45,185 bases of DNA, from the NCBI GenBank assembly GCA_017694595.1, contig JADIMT010000038.1:1-45185 (forward strand), given 5' to 3'. Numbering within the stretch: position 1 is the first letter of the stretch; every line of letters starts with the position of its first letter. A model generated the notes under the pieces. It searched no databases. It saw nothing but the letters and a program-made list of their open reading frames with translations, and had not been told where the DNA came from. Below, in pieces: positions 34,422 to 42,803 of this stretch. This DNA comes from Candidatus Ornithospirochaeta stercoripullorum (GTDB lineage Bacteria > Spirochaetota > Spirochaetia > Sphaerochaetales > Sphaerochaetaceae). A program made the position numbers and the translations under genes.

Positions 34422-35663
34422 ATGCTTAGTTTCCTTGAAACAGACGAAGTAAGAGAAGAAGCAAAGAAGATGGCTACAGCTATCAAAAACAATGCATCCG
34501 TTTCTTTTCCACCTTCTCCAGACTTCCCGCTCTCTATAATCTCACCATCAACGACTTTCGCATTGCTAATAGCACTTCCACCATCGCAGAAAGACTATAG
34601 GATACTTAGGGGTTTTTCTGGAACACCTGGTGGACATTTGACTATTCCAGGCTATGTTCCCCCATGCTTCTCAGCATCTGCATGGGCACGTACTGCACTG
34701 AAACATGACAACGAAATACATAAGCTGACAGAAGAGATAAACAATGGACATATAAACAAGGAAGCTGAGCGCAGGCAATTGACGAAAGAGACAATGGATG
34801 AGCTTACCGCGCTATATAGCTTTTCCACATGGGATGGGAAAAGGATCCCGCTCATACAGAATGCTCCATGGGGGACTGGAGACTGCGCGGGACTTAGAAC
34901 AATCAACATGGCACTCAGACGTGGATGGGAAATTATCGCCATGGCTGAATTCAGGATCCAAGAGGATGGAAGTTTGTCTTTCCACTCTCCTTGCGAAGAA
35001 CGCTGTGGATTGCTCCTTCCCGAAATGCTTGGCCTTGATTATCTCTACGCTGATGAGGACATAGCTGTCATAAACAAGAAAGAAGGAATGCTTTCAGTTC
35101 CTGGCAGAGGAGATGACAAAAAAGATTCTGCGGCTTACCGATTCCACGCGCTTTTTCCCCGCACTCCTGTCGAATGCACTTGCCATCGTCTTGATATGGA
35201 CACATCTGGCCTTTTAGTTCTTGCTTTCACGAAAGAAGCGAAACGGAGACTATCAATGGCATTCGAGAACAGGGAAGTGAAGAAAGAGTATGAAGCCCTG
35301 CTCGAAGGTCTTCTGATGGAAGAGGAAGGCACTATAGATATTCCTATCAGGCTCGATGTTGATAACAGACCTTACCAGATCAAAGATCTCGAGCATGGCA
35401 AGAAAGCCGTCACATACTGGAAGCGACTGGGAGTGGAGATTATCGACGGAAATAAGTATACACGTGTCAGATTCTTCCCACATACGGGCAGAACCCATCA
35501 GCTTAGAGTGCACTCAGCACTAATTGGCCATCCCATAAAAGGAGACAGGCTCTATGGAACAAGGAAAGAAGGAGAACGCTTGATGCTGCATGCAGCTAGA
35601 ATCGAGTTCGCTCATCCACGAACAGGGAAGACCGTGGTCTTCACATCTCCTGCCCCATTCTGA
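34422..35663 (+). CDS. RluA-family RNA pseudouridine synthase with long N-terminal extension
   Basis: A 413-residue protein. Residues from about 210 onward are an RluA-type catalytic domain: LDYLYADEDIAVINKKEGMLSVPG opens it, CHRLDMDTSGLLV has the catalytic Asp, and GRTHQLRVHSALIGHPIKGDRLYG closes it. It isomerises uridine in rRNA or tRNA. The first 210 residues are not an S4 domain; they contain a helical, charged stretch (about residues 95-125) and the segment NAPWGTGDCAG, a layout known in RluA paralogues of some proteobacteria. Its end overlaps the convergent PHP gene by 23 bases. Confidence 0.88.
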   Translation: MLSFLETDEVREEAKKMATAIKNNASVSFPPSPDFPLSIISPSTTFALLIALPPSQKDYRILRGFSGTPGGHLTIPGYVPPCFSASAWARTALKHDNEIHKLTEEINNGHINKEAERRQLTKETMDELTALYSFSTWDGKRIPLIQNAPWGTGDCAGLRTINMALRRGWEIIAMAEFRIQEDGSLSFHSPCEERCGLLLPEMLGLDYLYADEDIAVINKKEGMLSVPGRGDDKKDSAAYRFHALFPRTPVECTCHRLDMDTSGLLVLAFTKEAKRRLSMAFENREVKKEYEALLEGLLMEEEGTIDIPIRLDVDNRPYQIKDLEHGKKAVTYWKRLGVEIIDGNKYTRVRFFPHTGRTHQLRVHSALIGHPIKGDRLYGTRKEGERLMLHAARIEFAHPRTGKTVVFTSPAPF

Positions 35664-36408
35664 ATGTAAGAGGATAGAGAGAAGCTGGTTCAATGAGGCT
35701 AAGTCCCAAATCTCTGGCAAAACCATGAAGGAAGTCAAAAGGCTTTGCTAAATCCTTCGTCTGATGTGCATCGGAAGACAGCAATGGATGAATACCGCGA
35801 TTTCCAGCCCTCTTCCAGAACTCTGCAGATGGATAACCTCTGCCTTTCAGATATCCATTGCCATTCAGCTCTAGAGGTATGGCGAATGAGACAGCTGCAT
35901 CCAGGATTATCTCAGTAGCCCTTTCCGCTGTTTTGCCAAATTCATATGAGGACAAGAAAACATCAGGATGTGCAAAGAACGAGAAAAGACCTGAAGCAAT
36001 AGCCTCCGCAGCTCTATCAGCATAACGTAGGATATCATCTTCAGAGAGATGCTTTCCAAATACAGATGCCATAGTCCCATCCTGACGAAATATGAAGTGA
36101 GTCGCTCCGATAAGATAATCCACACGCTCAGACAACGCTTTGAAATAATCAATACGCGCGGGCATGTAATCAACTTCATACCCCAAGAGTACGGGAATAT
36201 CACTTCTTAGAGAACGTACATCATTTTCATACACTTCCATCTCCCAGTATCCCATACGTGAACGTGAGAGAAAAGAATCAGGGAATGGACAATGCTCTGA
36301 AAAGCCAAGAAGCCCAAACCCGTTCCTCTCTGCTTCTGACAGATACTCAGAGAGCTTTCCACTTCCATGTCCGCAATAAAATGAATGTGTATGCAAATTA
36401 TATTTCAC
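35641..36408 (-). CDS. PHP-domain histidinol-phosphatase (HisJ/HisK type)
   Basis: A 255-residue metal-dependent phosphoesterase. Metal ligands are visible at NLHTHSFYCGHG (HxH), FSEHCPF, GYEVDY, GATHF, FAHPD and SSDAHQ, matching the PHP fold in order. HisJ-type enzymes dephosphorylate histidinol phosphate; no other his gene is near, so the substrate may differ. It overlaps the coiled-coil gene upstream by 4 bases (ATGA). Confidence 0.85.
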   Translation of the reverse strand: MKYNLHTHSFYCGHGSGKLSEYLSEAERNGFGLLGFSEHCPFPDSFLSRSRMGYWEMEVYENDVRSLRSDIPVLLGYEVDYMPARIDYFKALSERVDYLIGATHFIFRQDGTMASVFGKHLSEDDILRYADRAAEAIASGLFSFFAHPDVFLSSYEFGKTAERATEIILDAAVSFAIPLELNGNGYLKGRGYPSAEFWKRAGNRGIHPLLSSDAHQTKDLAKPFDFLHGFARDLGLSLIEPASLYPLTFRMGQEM

Positions 36409-37436
36409 AGTCCTAACCTTTCAATTCTGATACGAAGAGACTCGATTTCTTTCTTTATCTGGGCAATCTCTCTTTCAATACGTTCTTTTTCCTTCTCAAG
36501 CACAAGGATCTTTCCCTCTTCGCTTTCTATCAGGGCCCTGTAATCATCAGCCCTGCCCTCTCGCTCTATCCTCTCCTTCTCTGCAGTCAGCGACTCCTGC
36601 TCGCGATGCAGCTTCAGCAGCTCTTCTATGATATCCAGCAAAGATGAAGGTGTATCTTTATCAATCCAGTTCTGTCCTTTATCGTAAAGATAGCTGCCAT
36701 ATCTTACAAAAGCCTCCTCCTCGCTTTTTTTCAATCCTCTGATTCTCTCGGCATGAAAACTGATAGAGCGCTCCGCAGCTTTGCCTTTTTCCCGTTCACC
36801 CTTCAATTTCTGAACAAATGAATTCTTCGCACTCTCCTTCTCTTTCTTTTCCTCATCAAGCTGTCTTAGAGATGAAAGCATGGCAAGCGCATTCTCGCTG
36901 GAAAGCGGAGAAGAGGACTTGAGCGCTAAATCAGCATAAGAGATGAACCTGGATTCCTCTCCAAGCTTCCTCATCTTCGCCTTGCCCGATCCAAGTATTC
37001 TTGCAAAGAACGGTGTATCTTCCGACATTTCCAGCTTTCTATCCTCATCGATATCATCATAGACGATACGATAAGCTTCTTTATCGAGCAGGGAGAAAGA
37101 GCACTGCTCATAAATCATGGCACCAAGCCTGATTGATAGATTTCTTATATCCTCGCTGATCCCCTTGATTTTCTCTATACTCTCAGAAAGCTTCTCCTCA
37201 TCTTCACGCCAGATCGCAAGAATCTTCTCAGCTTCTTCCTCCTCTCTCTCGGCTTCACTTACATTTTTAGATGCCGAAAGCGCCTCTTCAAGCAATTTAC
37301 CACCTAAAGGAATGGAAAGAACTTCATGATTCTTCGCAGCTGCAATGCCTAATTTCAGCTCAACGCAGCGTATGCTCTCCCTCAGAGCCTCCTCTCGTTC
37401 AGCTATCTCATTCAAAAGTTCTTCTGCACCATTCAT
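36405..37436 (-). CDS. Coiled-coil protein of unknown function
   Basis: A 343-residue protein without a signal peptide or membrane helix. It is almost entirely charged heptad-like helix, rich in Glu, Lys and Arg, with strong coils at residues 1-110, 190-240 and 265-343. The middle (about 110-190) is less coiled and may be a small globular insert. I do not recognise a family. It is cotranscribed with the PHP phosphatase (ATGA overlap) from a leaderless promoter. Confidence 0.75.
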   Translation of the reverse strand: MNGAEELLNEIAEREEALRESIRCVELKLGIAAAKNHEVLSIPLGGKLLEEALSASKNVSEAEREEEEAEKILAIWREDEEKLSESIEKIKGISEDIRNLSIRLGAMIYEQCSFSLLDKEAYRIVYDDIDEDRKLEMSEDTPFFARILGSGKAKMRKLGEESRFISYADLALKSSSPLSSENALAMLSSLRQLDEEKKEKESAKNSFVQKLKGEREKGKAAERSISFHAERIRGLKKSEEEAFVRYGSYLYDKGQNWIDKDTPSSLLDIIEELLKLHREQESLTAEKERIEREGRADDYRALIESEEGKILVLEKEKERIEREIAQIKKEIESLRIRIERLGL

Positions 37437-37442
37437 ATTCTT

Positions 37443-37470
37443 AGTTTAGCAATTTCCTCTTGGTTGACAA
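37443..37470 (-). promoter_or_regulatory. leaderless promoter of the coiled-coil gene
   Basis: Minus strand TTGTCA (37465-37470), 16-base spacer, TAAACT (37443-37448), 6 bases to the ATG at 37436. Confidence 0.5.
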
Positions 37471-37593
37471 AGAGAGTAGCAAAATCTATCCTTTTTTTGC
37501 CTATGTCAGTCCGCATGTTAATCGGAAACAGCATAGATGTGCCCAGAAGGGCATATTTTCACGCCCATATATCGGGCAAATTTGGAGCTTATA

Positions 37594-38133
37594 ATGGAAG
37601 AAAGAACCAGTACTCCGCTCTCCGGGGATGCAATGGAAAGGAAGATTGATGAGCTTCTTCAGGCAGTGAGAAGCGCAGATCCAGCCGAACTCGAGAGTAT
37701 CAAAAGCCTCATCAGAAAGAAAGTGAAGTTCTTCGACAGAATGTCACTAGCGGCTATACTCCTCAAAACAGTATCAGAAGGCAGGAAAAGAGAAGAGCGA
37801 GCTGAAAGAAAGCCTCGCCAGGAAAAAAAGCCTATCCAGCCTGTTCCACCAGAGAGAGAGGAGCAAAAAGAAAAGGTAGAAAGAGTCTTTCCTGAAGGTG
37901 CGAAGACACTCTATCTGAATATCGGGAAGATGAAGCATCTCTATGCAAAGGATCTCTCAAAGCTCTTGCAGACAGAACTTGGAATCACTCGTGACGATAT
38001 CTACCAGATTCGGGTACACGACAAATATTCATTCGTCACAATGAGCGAAGAGAACTGCCAGAAAGCTATCGACAAGCTAAATAATCAGACAATCAATGGC
38101 AGAAATGCAAAAGTCACATACTCCGAGAAATGA
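37594..38133 (+). CDS. Stand-alone DbpA-type RNA-binding domain protein
   Basis: A 179-residue protein. Residues 1-65 are helical, 70-105 are a charged Lys/Glu/Pro-rich linker, and 108-179 are an RNA-binding domain of the DbpA-helicase C-terminal type (KTLYLNIGKMKHLYAKDLSKLL, then FVTMSEENCQKAIDKLN). The same domain class ends the DEAD-box helicase at 24745-26580, but here there is no helicase. GGAG lies 8 bases before the ATG at 37594; the ATG at 37537 has none. It overlaps the MBL hydrolase gene by 4 bases. Confidence 0.8.
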   Translation: MEERTSTPLSGDAMERKIDELLQAVRSADPAELESIKSLIRKKVKFFDRMSLAAILLKTVSEGRKREERAERKPRQEKKPIQPVPPEREEQKEKVERVFPEGAKTLYLNIGKMKHLYAKDLSKLLQTELGITRDDIYQIRVHDKYSFVTMSEENCQKAIDKLNNQTINGRNAKVTYSEK

Positions 38134-38774
38134 GAATACAGCCATTTGTCCTGGGTCCATACGGAACAGCATGTTACATAGTTTATGAATACAATGGAAA
38201 TGAGTGCGTCATCATAGATGCACCATTTCCTTTTTCAAAGGCACTTGCATTTGTCGCCTCCAATGGCCTTGAGCCAAAAGCTGTCTACCTCACGCATGGA
38301 CATTTTGATCACATCTTTGGACTTGGAGAGATAAGAGAAGCTTATCAGTCAATTCCAGTTTATGTCGGAAAGGATGACTTGTATTTATTCGAGAATGGAT
38401 ACCAGAACACACTCAAGCTTCTCAGCGTTTTCGATCCTATGTTTCTCTCACGCTATGCTTACCCAGCGCTCAACGCAATGCCGAATGATATAACAGCATA
38501 TGGAAAAGAAGCAGAGCCATTCACAGTAATTAACACACCAGGCCATACAAAAGGCTCAATATCCCTCTACTCTGAAAGAGAGCATGTGATTTTCACTGGG
38601 GACACGCTTTTCCATCAGAGCGTCGGAAGAACGGATCTTGACGGAGATGCTGCAGACATGATGCAATCACTCTCCATTCTCAAAGCACTTCCAGACAATA
38701 CAGACGTATTTCCAGGACATGGAGTGATAACAAAAATAGGGACGGAAAAGCTTTCCAATCCCTATATGCGTTAG
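38130..38774 (+). CDS. MBL-fold metallo-hydrolase (glyoxalase II-like)
   Basis: A 214-residue zinc hydrolase. THGHFDHIFG is the HxHxDH metal motif, NTPGHTKGS and FTGDTLF supply the third His and bridging Asp, and FPGHG the last His. It falls in the group of hydroxyacylglutathione hydrolase-like proteins; the physiological thioester is unknown. Its ATG overlaps the stop of the RNA-binding gene, and its last codons overlap the convergent dksA-like gene by 4 bases. Confidence 0.9.
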   Translation: MRIQPFVLGPYGTACYIVYEYNGNECVIIDAPFPFSKALAFVASNGLEPKAVYLTHGHFDHIFGLGEIREAYQSIPVYVGKDDLYLFENGYQNTLKLLSVFDPMFLSRYAYPALNAMPNDITAYGKEAEPFTVINTPGHTKGSISLYSEREHVIFTGDTLFHQSVGRTDLDGDAADMMQSLSILKALPDNTDVFPGHGVITKIGTEKLSNPYMR

Positions 38775-39127
38775 ATACCGTTTCTTTCGTTCTGCGACTT
38801 GCAATCAACGCAGAGCACTGCTTCAGGTATAGCCCTCAGCCTTCCTTCAGGAATCTTCTTGCCACATTGCAAGCAATAGCCATATTTACCATCACTTATT
38901 CGCTTAAGCGCATTCTCTATAGCTTTGAGCTTCTTAGCATCCATAGCATTCAAGGCTTCCATCTTGCGATACACACCCTCATCAGAAGCGAGATCTGACG
39001 AATCGCCACGACCAGAAGAGGCTTGCGCTTCATTGCGGAAGTCATCTTCCTCTGAATTGAGCTTCTTCATCAGCTCATCGCGCGCGGCTAGCAGTTTTTC
39101 CTCCATTTCTTTTGTGAAATCATCCAT
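38771..39127 (-). CDS. DksA/TraR-family C4 zinc-finger protein
   Basis: A 118-residue RNA-polymerase-binding type protein. A coiled-coil pair (about residues 1-75) leads to the zinc finger YGYCLQCGKKIPEGRLRAIPEAVLCVDCK with four cysteines. Related proteins bind the secondary channel of RNA polymerase and act with ppGpp. GAGAGGGG lies before the ATG. A perfect palindrome lies in the promoter region. Confidence 0.88.
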   Translation of the reverse strand: MDDFTKEMEEKLLAARDELMKKLNSEEDDFRNEAQASSGRGDSSDLASDEGVYRKMEALNAMDAKKLKAIENALKRISDGKYGYCLQCGKKIPEGRLRAIPEAVLCVDCKSQNERNGI

Positions 39128-39169
39128 TTCAAACCCCTCTCTTTTTAGTAGAGTTCGCCATTAAATCTG

Positions 39170-39185
39170 CACAAAGAACTTTGTG
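39170..39185. repeat. palindrome upstream of the dksA-like gene
   Basis: CACAAAG-AA-CTTTGTG, a perfect 7-bp inverted repeat. On the minus strand it overlaps a possible -35 TTGTGC of the dksA-like gene (with TACTAA 18 bases on) and lies 3' of the small membrane-protein gene. It has no T-run, so it looks more like an operator than a terminator. Confidence 0.4.
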
Positions 39186-39221
39186 AAGTCAATAGAGAAA
39201 TGCATAAATCACGTGTAGTTT

Positions 39222-39419
39222 TCACTTTTTGAGCGTACTGAGGTAGCGTTTAGAGAAACGGATAGTCATTGCGGTAATAAAGAGATAAACAACAAAAACA
39301 ACAACTTTAACCCAGACAGGACCTGTATAGACAATGCTCAAAAGCAAGAAACCAATAGTCATGCCAGAAATAAGCATGACTATCGAAACAATGAAACTAG
39401 CTTTACCCTTCTCAGCCAT
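39222..39419 (-). CDS. Small two-helix membrane protein, unknown function
   Basis: A 65-residue protein with two hydrophobic helices (about residues 8-30 and 36-55) and a basic C-terminus. The start at 39419 (MAEKGKASF) lies inside the end of the thrH-like gene with an 8-base overlap, a common coupling pattern here; an upstream ATG at 39467 would bury more of that gene. No family recognised. Confidence 0.6.
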   Translation of the reverse strand: MAEKGKASFIVSIVMLISGMTIGFLLLSIVYTGPVWVKVVVFVVYLFITAMTIRFSKRYLSTLKK

Positions 39420-40017
39420 TGATGAATGCCTTAATCTTTTCGAGAAGGTCATCATACTCAGTAACAAGAGAAAGATCCCGCTCGCTTTTCAATATGTTCT
39501 CAGGAGCCCTGAATAGACACCCACCATCAGCTTCCCGGATCATTGCGAGGTCATTATAGCTATCGCCTGAAGCAAACACGCGGAACCCGATAGCTTTCAA
39601 AGCTTCTACAGCCTTTTTCTTGCCATTCTCGGTTCTCATACGGATATCAGAGAGCATACCGGATTCATCAATAACAAGACTATTGCAGAAAATCGTTGGA
39701 TAACCTAACTGTCTCATCAGCGGAAGTGCAAATTCAGAAAAAGTGTCAGAAAGAATGATAACCTGCGTGAGCTCTCTCAGTTTATCCAAGAATTCCTTAG
39801 CTCCTTCGAGCGGCTTAATATTTGCAATAACATTCTGGATATCGCTAAGCTTAAAGCCATGTTCCCTGAGTATATCCATCCTGTACTGCATCAAACGGTG
39901 ATAATCAGGTTCATCCCTTGTAGTACGCTTTAGCGCTTCTATTCCGCTTTTCTCTGCGAATGCAATCCAGATTTCAGGTACAAGAACACCTTCCAAATCC
40001 AGTGTGACTATCTCCAT
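39412..40017 (-). CDS. thrH: ThrH-type phosphoserine phosphatase / homoserine phosphotransferase
   Basis: A 201-residue HAD-superfamily enzyme. The nucleophile motif is LDLEGVLVPEIW, where ThrH proteins have DxEG instead of the usual DxDG, and ILSDTF and SGDSYNDLAM are motifs II and IV. Pseudomonas ThrH transfers phosphate from phosphoserine to homoserine. It follows the AI-2E-type permease gene after 20 bases on the same strand. Confidence 0.88.
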   Translation of the reverse strand: MEIVTLDLEGVLVPEIWIAFAEKSGIEALKRTTRDEPDYHRLMQYRMDILREHGFKLSDIQNVIANIKPLEGAKEFLDKLRELTQVIILSDTFSEFALPLMRQLGYPTIFCNSLVIDESGMLSDIRMRTENGKKKAVEALKAIGFRVFASGDSYNDLAMIREADGGCLFRAPENILKSERDLSLVTEYDDLLEKIKAFING

Positions 40018-40037
40018 AAATTCTACTCCTATCTATC

Positions 40038-41201
40038 TTATATTTCCTCGTGGAAATCTGGCATTTCGATATCATCATGCTCCTCGCTATCCGTGTGGCG
40101 TTTACGTCGCTTCGATTTCTCGAAACGCCTACGGTAATCGCGGCCTTCGGAAAGCATGATTGCAACAGGCTTCAAAGCTGGCACATTAGCTGAAATAATT
40201 TGAATAATCGATGTCAATGGAACAGAAAGGAACATGCCAGCAATACCCCAGATATACCCCCATATAGCCAGCGATACAAGGATTACAAACGGCGAAATAT
40301 TGAGCTGTACGCCCTGAAGTCGAGGATCGATGATATTTCCAAGCACCATCTCTATGGAAATCATCAGAAGCGATATATAAATAACATATCCCCAATCAGG
40401 CGAGAACTGAATGATTGCCATGATGATAGTGCCGGCTGTGCAGACGATTGAACCAATTGTAGGTATGAAGTTCAGGATAACTGCCAACACACCCCATACA
40501 AGCGCGAAATCCAAGCCTGTGATGACTGAAGCAAAATAGAAGAAAAAGCCTGTCGCGACGCTGATGACGACTTTGATCAGCAAGTACTTTGACATCTGCC
40601 TGTTCATTCTCGAGACCATCTGCCCAGCTCTTTGCGCTTTGCCTCTCGGGAACGCTTCAAGCAGTTTCGGGAAGACAGTCTTCCTCTCCATTATAATGAA
40701 AAGCAAATAGACATAAACAAGCAGCGCATCGGAAAGAATGCTGATGAATTTTCCAGATATCGAGGTGAGGGAAGCCATCAGAATCCCATACCAGTCTATA
40801 TTCAAGAAACTAAGAAGCGAAAATGAGGCGGGATCCACATCAAGGTACTTCGCAAGCATGCTCGACAGATATCTATCAAAAGCCTGTACACGTGGTGCAT
40901 ATGCAGGAATTCCTTCAGGCTGTATCAGCATGTTAACCATCATGAAGAACACATAGAAAAAAAGCACGAATACAACCAGCACCAGCACCATGACAATCAC
41001 AAGCGAGAGAACGCGTGGCACATGCATCCTATCAAGACGCGAGAGTATCGGACTGACAAGGACAAAGATGAAGAATGCGATGACAATGGGCAAGATAAAA
41101 TCAGCACACACCTTCAGAATGAAAAGAAACAGAACGGCAGCCATGAAGGCCAATATGTTCCTTATCTGTTTTTTTAGAGTATCTTGCGGGCCCGAATTCA
41201 T
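40038..41201 (-). CDS. AI-2E family transporter (PerM/YdiK type)
   Basis: A 387-residue membrane protein with about eight helices in the family pattern: two helices, a soluble segment of about 60 residues, then a helical block containing GVLAVILNFIPTIGSIV and a C-terminal ISPFVILVSLAIWGYIWGIAGMFLSVPLTS. Members export autoinducer-2 or act as Na+/H+ antiporters; the substrate here is unknown. The tail is highly basic. The start at 41201 sits 6 bases after a -10; an ATG at 41309 would lie upstream of it, inside the divergent gene. Confidence 0.88.
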   Translation of the reverse strand: MNSGPQDTLKKQIRNILAFMAAVLFLFILKVCADFILPIVIAFFIFVLVSPILSRLDRMHVPRVLSLVIVMVLVLVVFVLFFYVFFMMVNMLIQPEGIPAYAPRVQAFDRYLSSMLAKYLDVDPASFSLLSFLNIDWYGILMASLTSISGKFISILSDALLVYVYLLFIIMERKTVFPKLLEAFPRGKAQRAGQMVSRMNRQMSKYLLIKVVISVATGFFFYFASVITGLDFALVWGVLAVILNFIPTIGSIVCTAGTIIMAIIQFSPDWGYVIYISLLMISIEMVLGNIIDPRLQGVQLNISPFVILVSLAIWGYIWGIAGMFLSVPLTSIIQIISANVPALKPVAIMLSEGRDYRRRFEKSKRRKRHTDSEEHDDIEMPDFHEEI

Positions 41202-41207
41202 ATCCGG

Positions 41208-41237
41208 ATTGTACTCCACTATGGCAAAAACAGGCAA
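41208..41237 (-). promoter_or_regulatory. leaderless promoter of the AI-2E-family gene
   Basis: Minus strand TTGCCT (41232-41237), 18-base spacer, TACAAT (41208-41213), 6 bases to the ATG at 41201. It overlaps the divergent trmJ promoter. Confidence 0.5.
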
Positions 41238-41242
41238 TATGT

Positions 41243-41248
41243 TATACT
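41243..41248 (+). promoter_or_regulatory. -10 element of trmJ (leaderless)
   Basis: TATACT ending 7 bases before the ATG at 41256. The -35 (TATGGC, 41220-41225) is weak. Confidence 0.4.
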
Positions 41249-41255
41249 CCTCTCT

Positions 41256-41993
41256 ATGGAAACAGATGGCTATCTTGAACGTATCAGAATCGTTCTTGTA
41301 GACACACAAGATGGAGCGAATATAGGCTCAGTGTGCCGTGCAATGAAAACAATGGGCATTACAGATCTCGCTATTGTTGGCGACAGGAAATATGATGAAG
41401 ACAGAGTTCGTACACTAGCTTTGCATGCCAGTGATGTATGGGAGAATGCAAAACGATTTCCAACACTATCAGAGGCCTTAAGTGACAGCATCTTCACAGT
41501 TGGAGCTACTAGACGAAGAGGAAAATTCAGAAAACTTAGCGCATACTCGCCTGAGCAGCTTTCAGAGAAAGTCTCGGCCCTGCCAGAAGGCAGGATTTCA
41601 ATTGTATTCGGCAGAGAATCAGATGGTTTAAGAGACGATGAAGTACAGCAATGCGCTGCTATAGTCACTATTCCCACATCAGATGCTTTCCCGTCCCTCA
41701 ACCTCTCTCAAGCCGTGCAGATTATCTGCTATGTCCTATTCAACAGTGCTTTGGTCTACAAACAAGGAATGGTTCCTGTCTCTCACGAGAAAGCAAGGGA
41801 AAGCGCTGAAGAAATTTCATCACATTTGCAGAAAATGGGTTACTACAAGCTAGCAGATGAAGAGAAATGGACCCAACAGCTTATCGGCGACATCATTGAA
41901 AGAGCAGCTCTCTCAGGAGAAGAACTCAGACGTTTCGAGAAGATATTCCGCAAAGCTGAACTCATTGCTTTGCACAAGAAGGATAACAGTTGA
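41256..41993 (+). CDS. trmJ: TrmJ-type tRNA 2'-O-methyltransferase (SPOUT)
   Basis: A 245-residue SPOUT methyltransferase. RIVLVDTQDGANIGSVCRAMKTMG is the N-terminal family signature, FGRESDGLRDDEV and IPTSDAFPSLNLSQAVQIICY are the SAM-binding knot motifs 2 and 3. TrmJ modifies position 32 of tRNAs. The last four bases overlap the glycerophosphodiesterase gene (ATGA). Confidence 0.9.
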   Translation: METDGYLERIRIVLVDTQDGANIGSVCRAMKTMGITDLAIVGDRKYDEDRVRTLALHASDVWENAKRFPTLSEALSDSIFTVGATRRRGKFRKLSAYSPEQLSEKVSALPEGRISIVFGRESDGLRDDEVQQCAAIVTIPTSDAFPSLNLSQAVQIICYVLFNSALVYKQGMVPVSHEKARESAEEISSHLQKMGYYKLADEEKWTQQLIGDIIERAALSGEELRRFEKIFRKAELIALHKKDNS

Positions 41994-42796
41994 TGACTCA
42001 CGCATTTCTCACCCCGCTGCCACGCATAGTGGCACATAGAGGAGATTCAAAATATTACCCAGAGAATACACTACCGGCATTCATCTCAGCCGCAGAACTT
42101 GGTGTTGATGTAATCGAGACAGATGTCCATCTGACTAAAGATGGGAAGATTGTAATCTGGCACGATCCAACACTAGACAGGAATACAAACGGAACTGGAA
42201 CGCTGGAATCACATACACTCGAAGAGCTTAAAGCCCTCGATGCCGGCTATACATTCACAACGGATGACGGGAAAAGCTACCCATTCCGAGGCAAGGGCAT
42301 ACAGTTGGCAACCCTTGATGAAGTACTGAAAGCTTTGCCTGAAGCCAGATTCAACATAGATTTGAAAAGTAAGGATACAGAAATCGTAGAACATTACATC
42401 GAAGTGATAAGATCCAACAAGGCTGAAGACCGAGTCTGTACAGCTTCTTTTCACCTGGAAAATCTGAAACGAGTCAGAACATTAGCACCAGACCTGCTTA
42501 CATCAATAACGACTGTCGAAGTCGTACCTTTGGTCTTCAGACAGAAATTGCACATTCTTCCATCTGCGTTCAAGCGAAAAACAATCTTCCAGATTCCAAC
42601 CAAGCAATGTGGTATAAGAATCATCACTCCATCATTTGTGAACGATATGCATAAACGAGATGCTATTATCATGGTATGGACTATCAACCAAAAAGAAGAT
42701 ATGAAATACCTTTATTCAATTGGCGTTGATACAATAATGACAGATGATCCTCGATTACTGATTGAAACAGCAACAGAGATGGGAATAAAAAAGTGA
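41990..42796 (+). CDS. Glycerophosphodiester phosphodiesterase
   Basis: A 268-residue cytosolic GDPD-family enzyme (UgpQ-like) that cleaves deacylated phospholipids to glycerol-3-phosphate and an alcohol. VAHRGDSKYYPENT, ETDVHLTKDG and IWHDPTLDRNTNG supply the catalytic His residues and metal ligands; MVWTINQ is the conserved end block. It lies between trmJ and the DUF362 gene in one operon. Confidence 0.92.
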   Translation: MMTHAFLTPLPRIVAHRGDSKYYPENTLPAFISAAELGVDVIETDVHLTKDGKIVIWHDPTLDRNTNGTGTLESHTLEELKALDAGYTFTTDDGKSYPFRGKGIQLATLDEVLKALPEARFNIDLKSKDTEIVEHYIEVIRSNKAEDRVCTASFHLENLKRVRTLAPDLLTSITTVEVVPLVFRQKLHILPSAFKRKTIFQIPTKQCGIRIITPSFVNDMHKRDAIIMVWTINQKEDMKYLYSIGVDTIMTDDPRLLIETATEMGIKK

Positions 42797-42803
42797 GGAA
42801 ACT

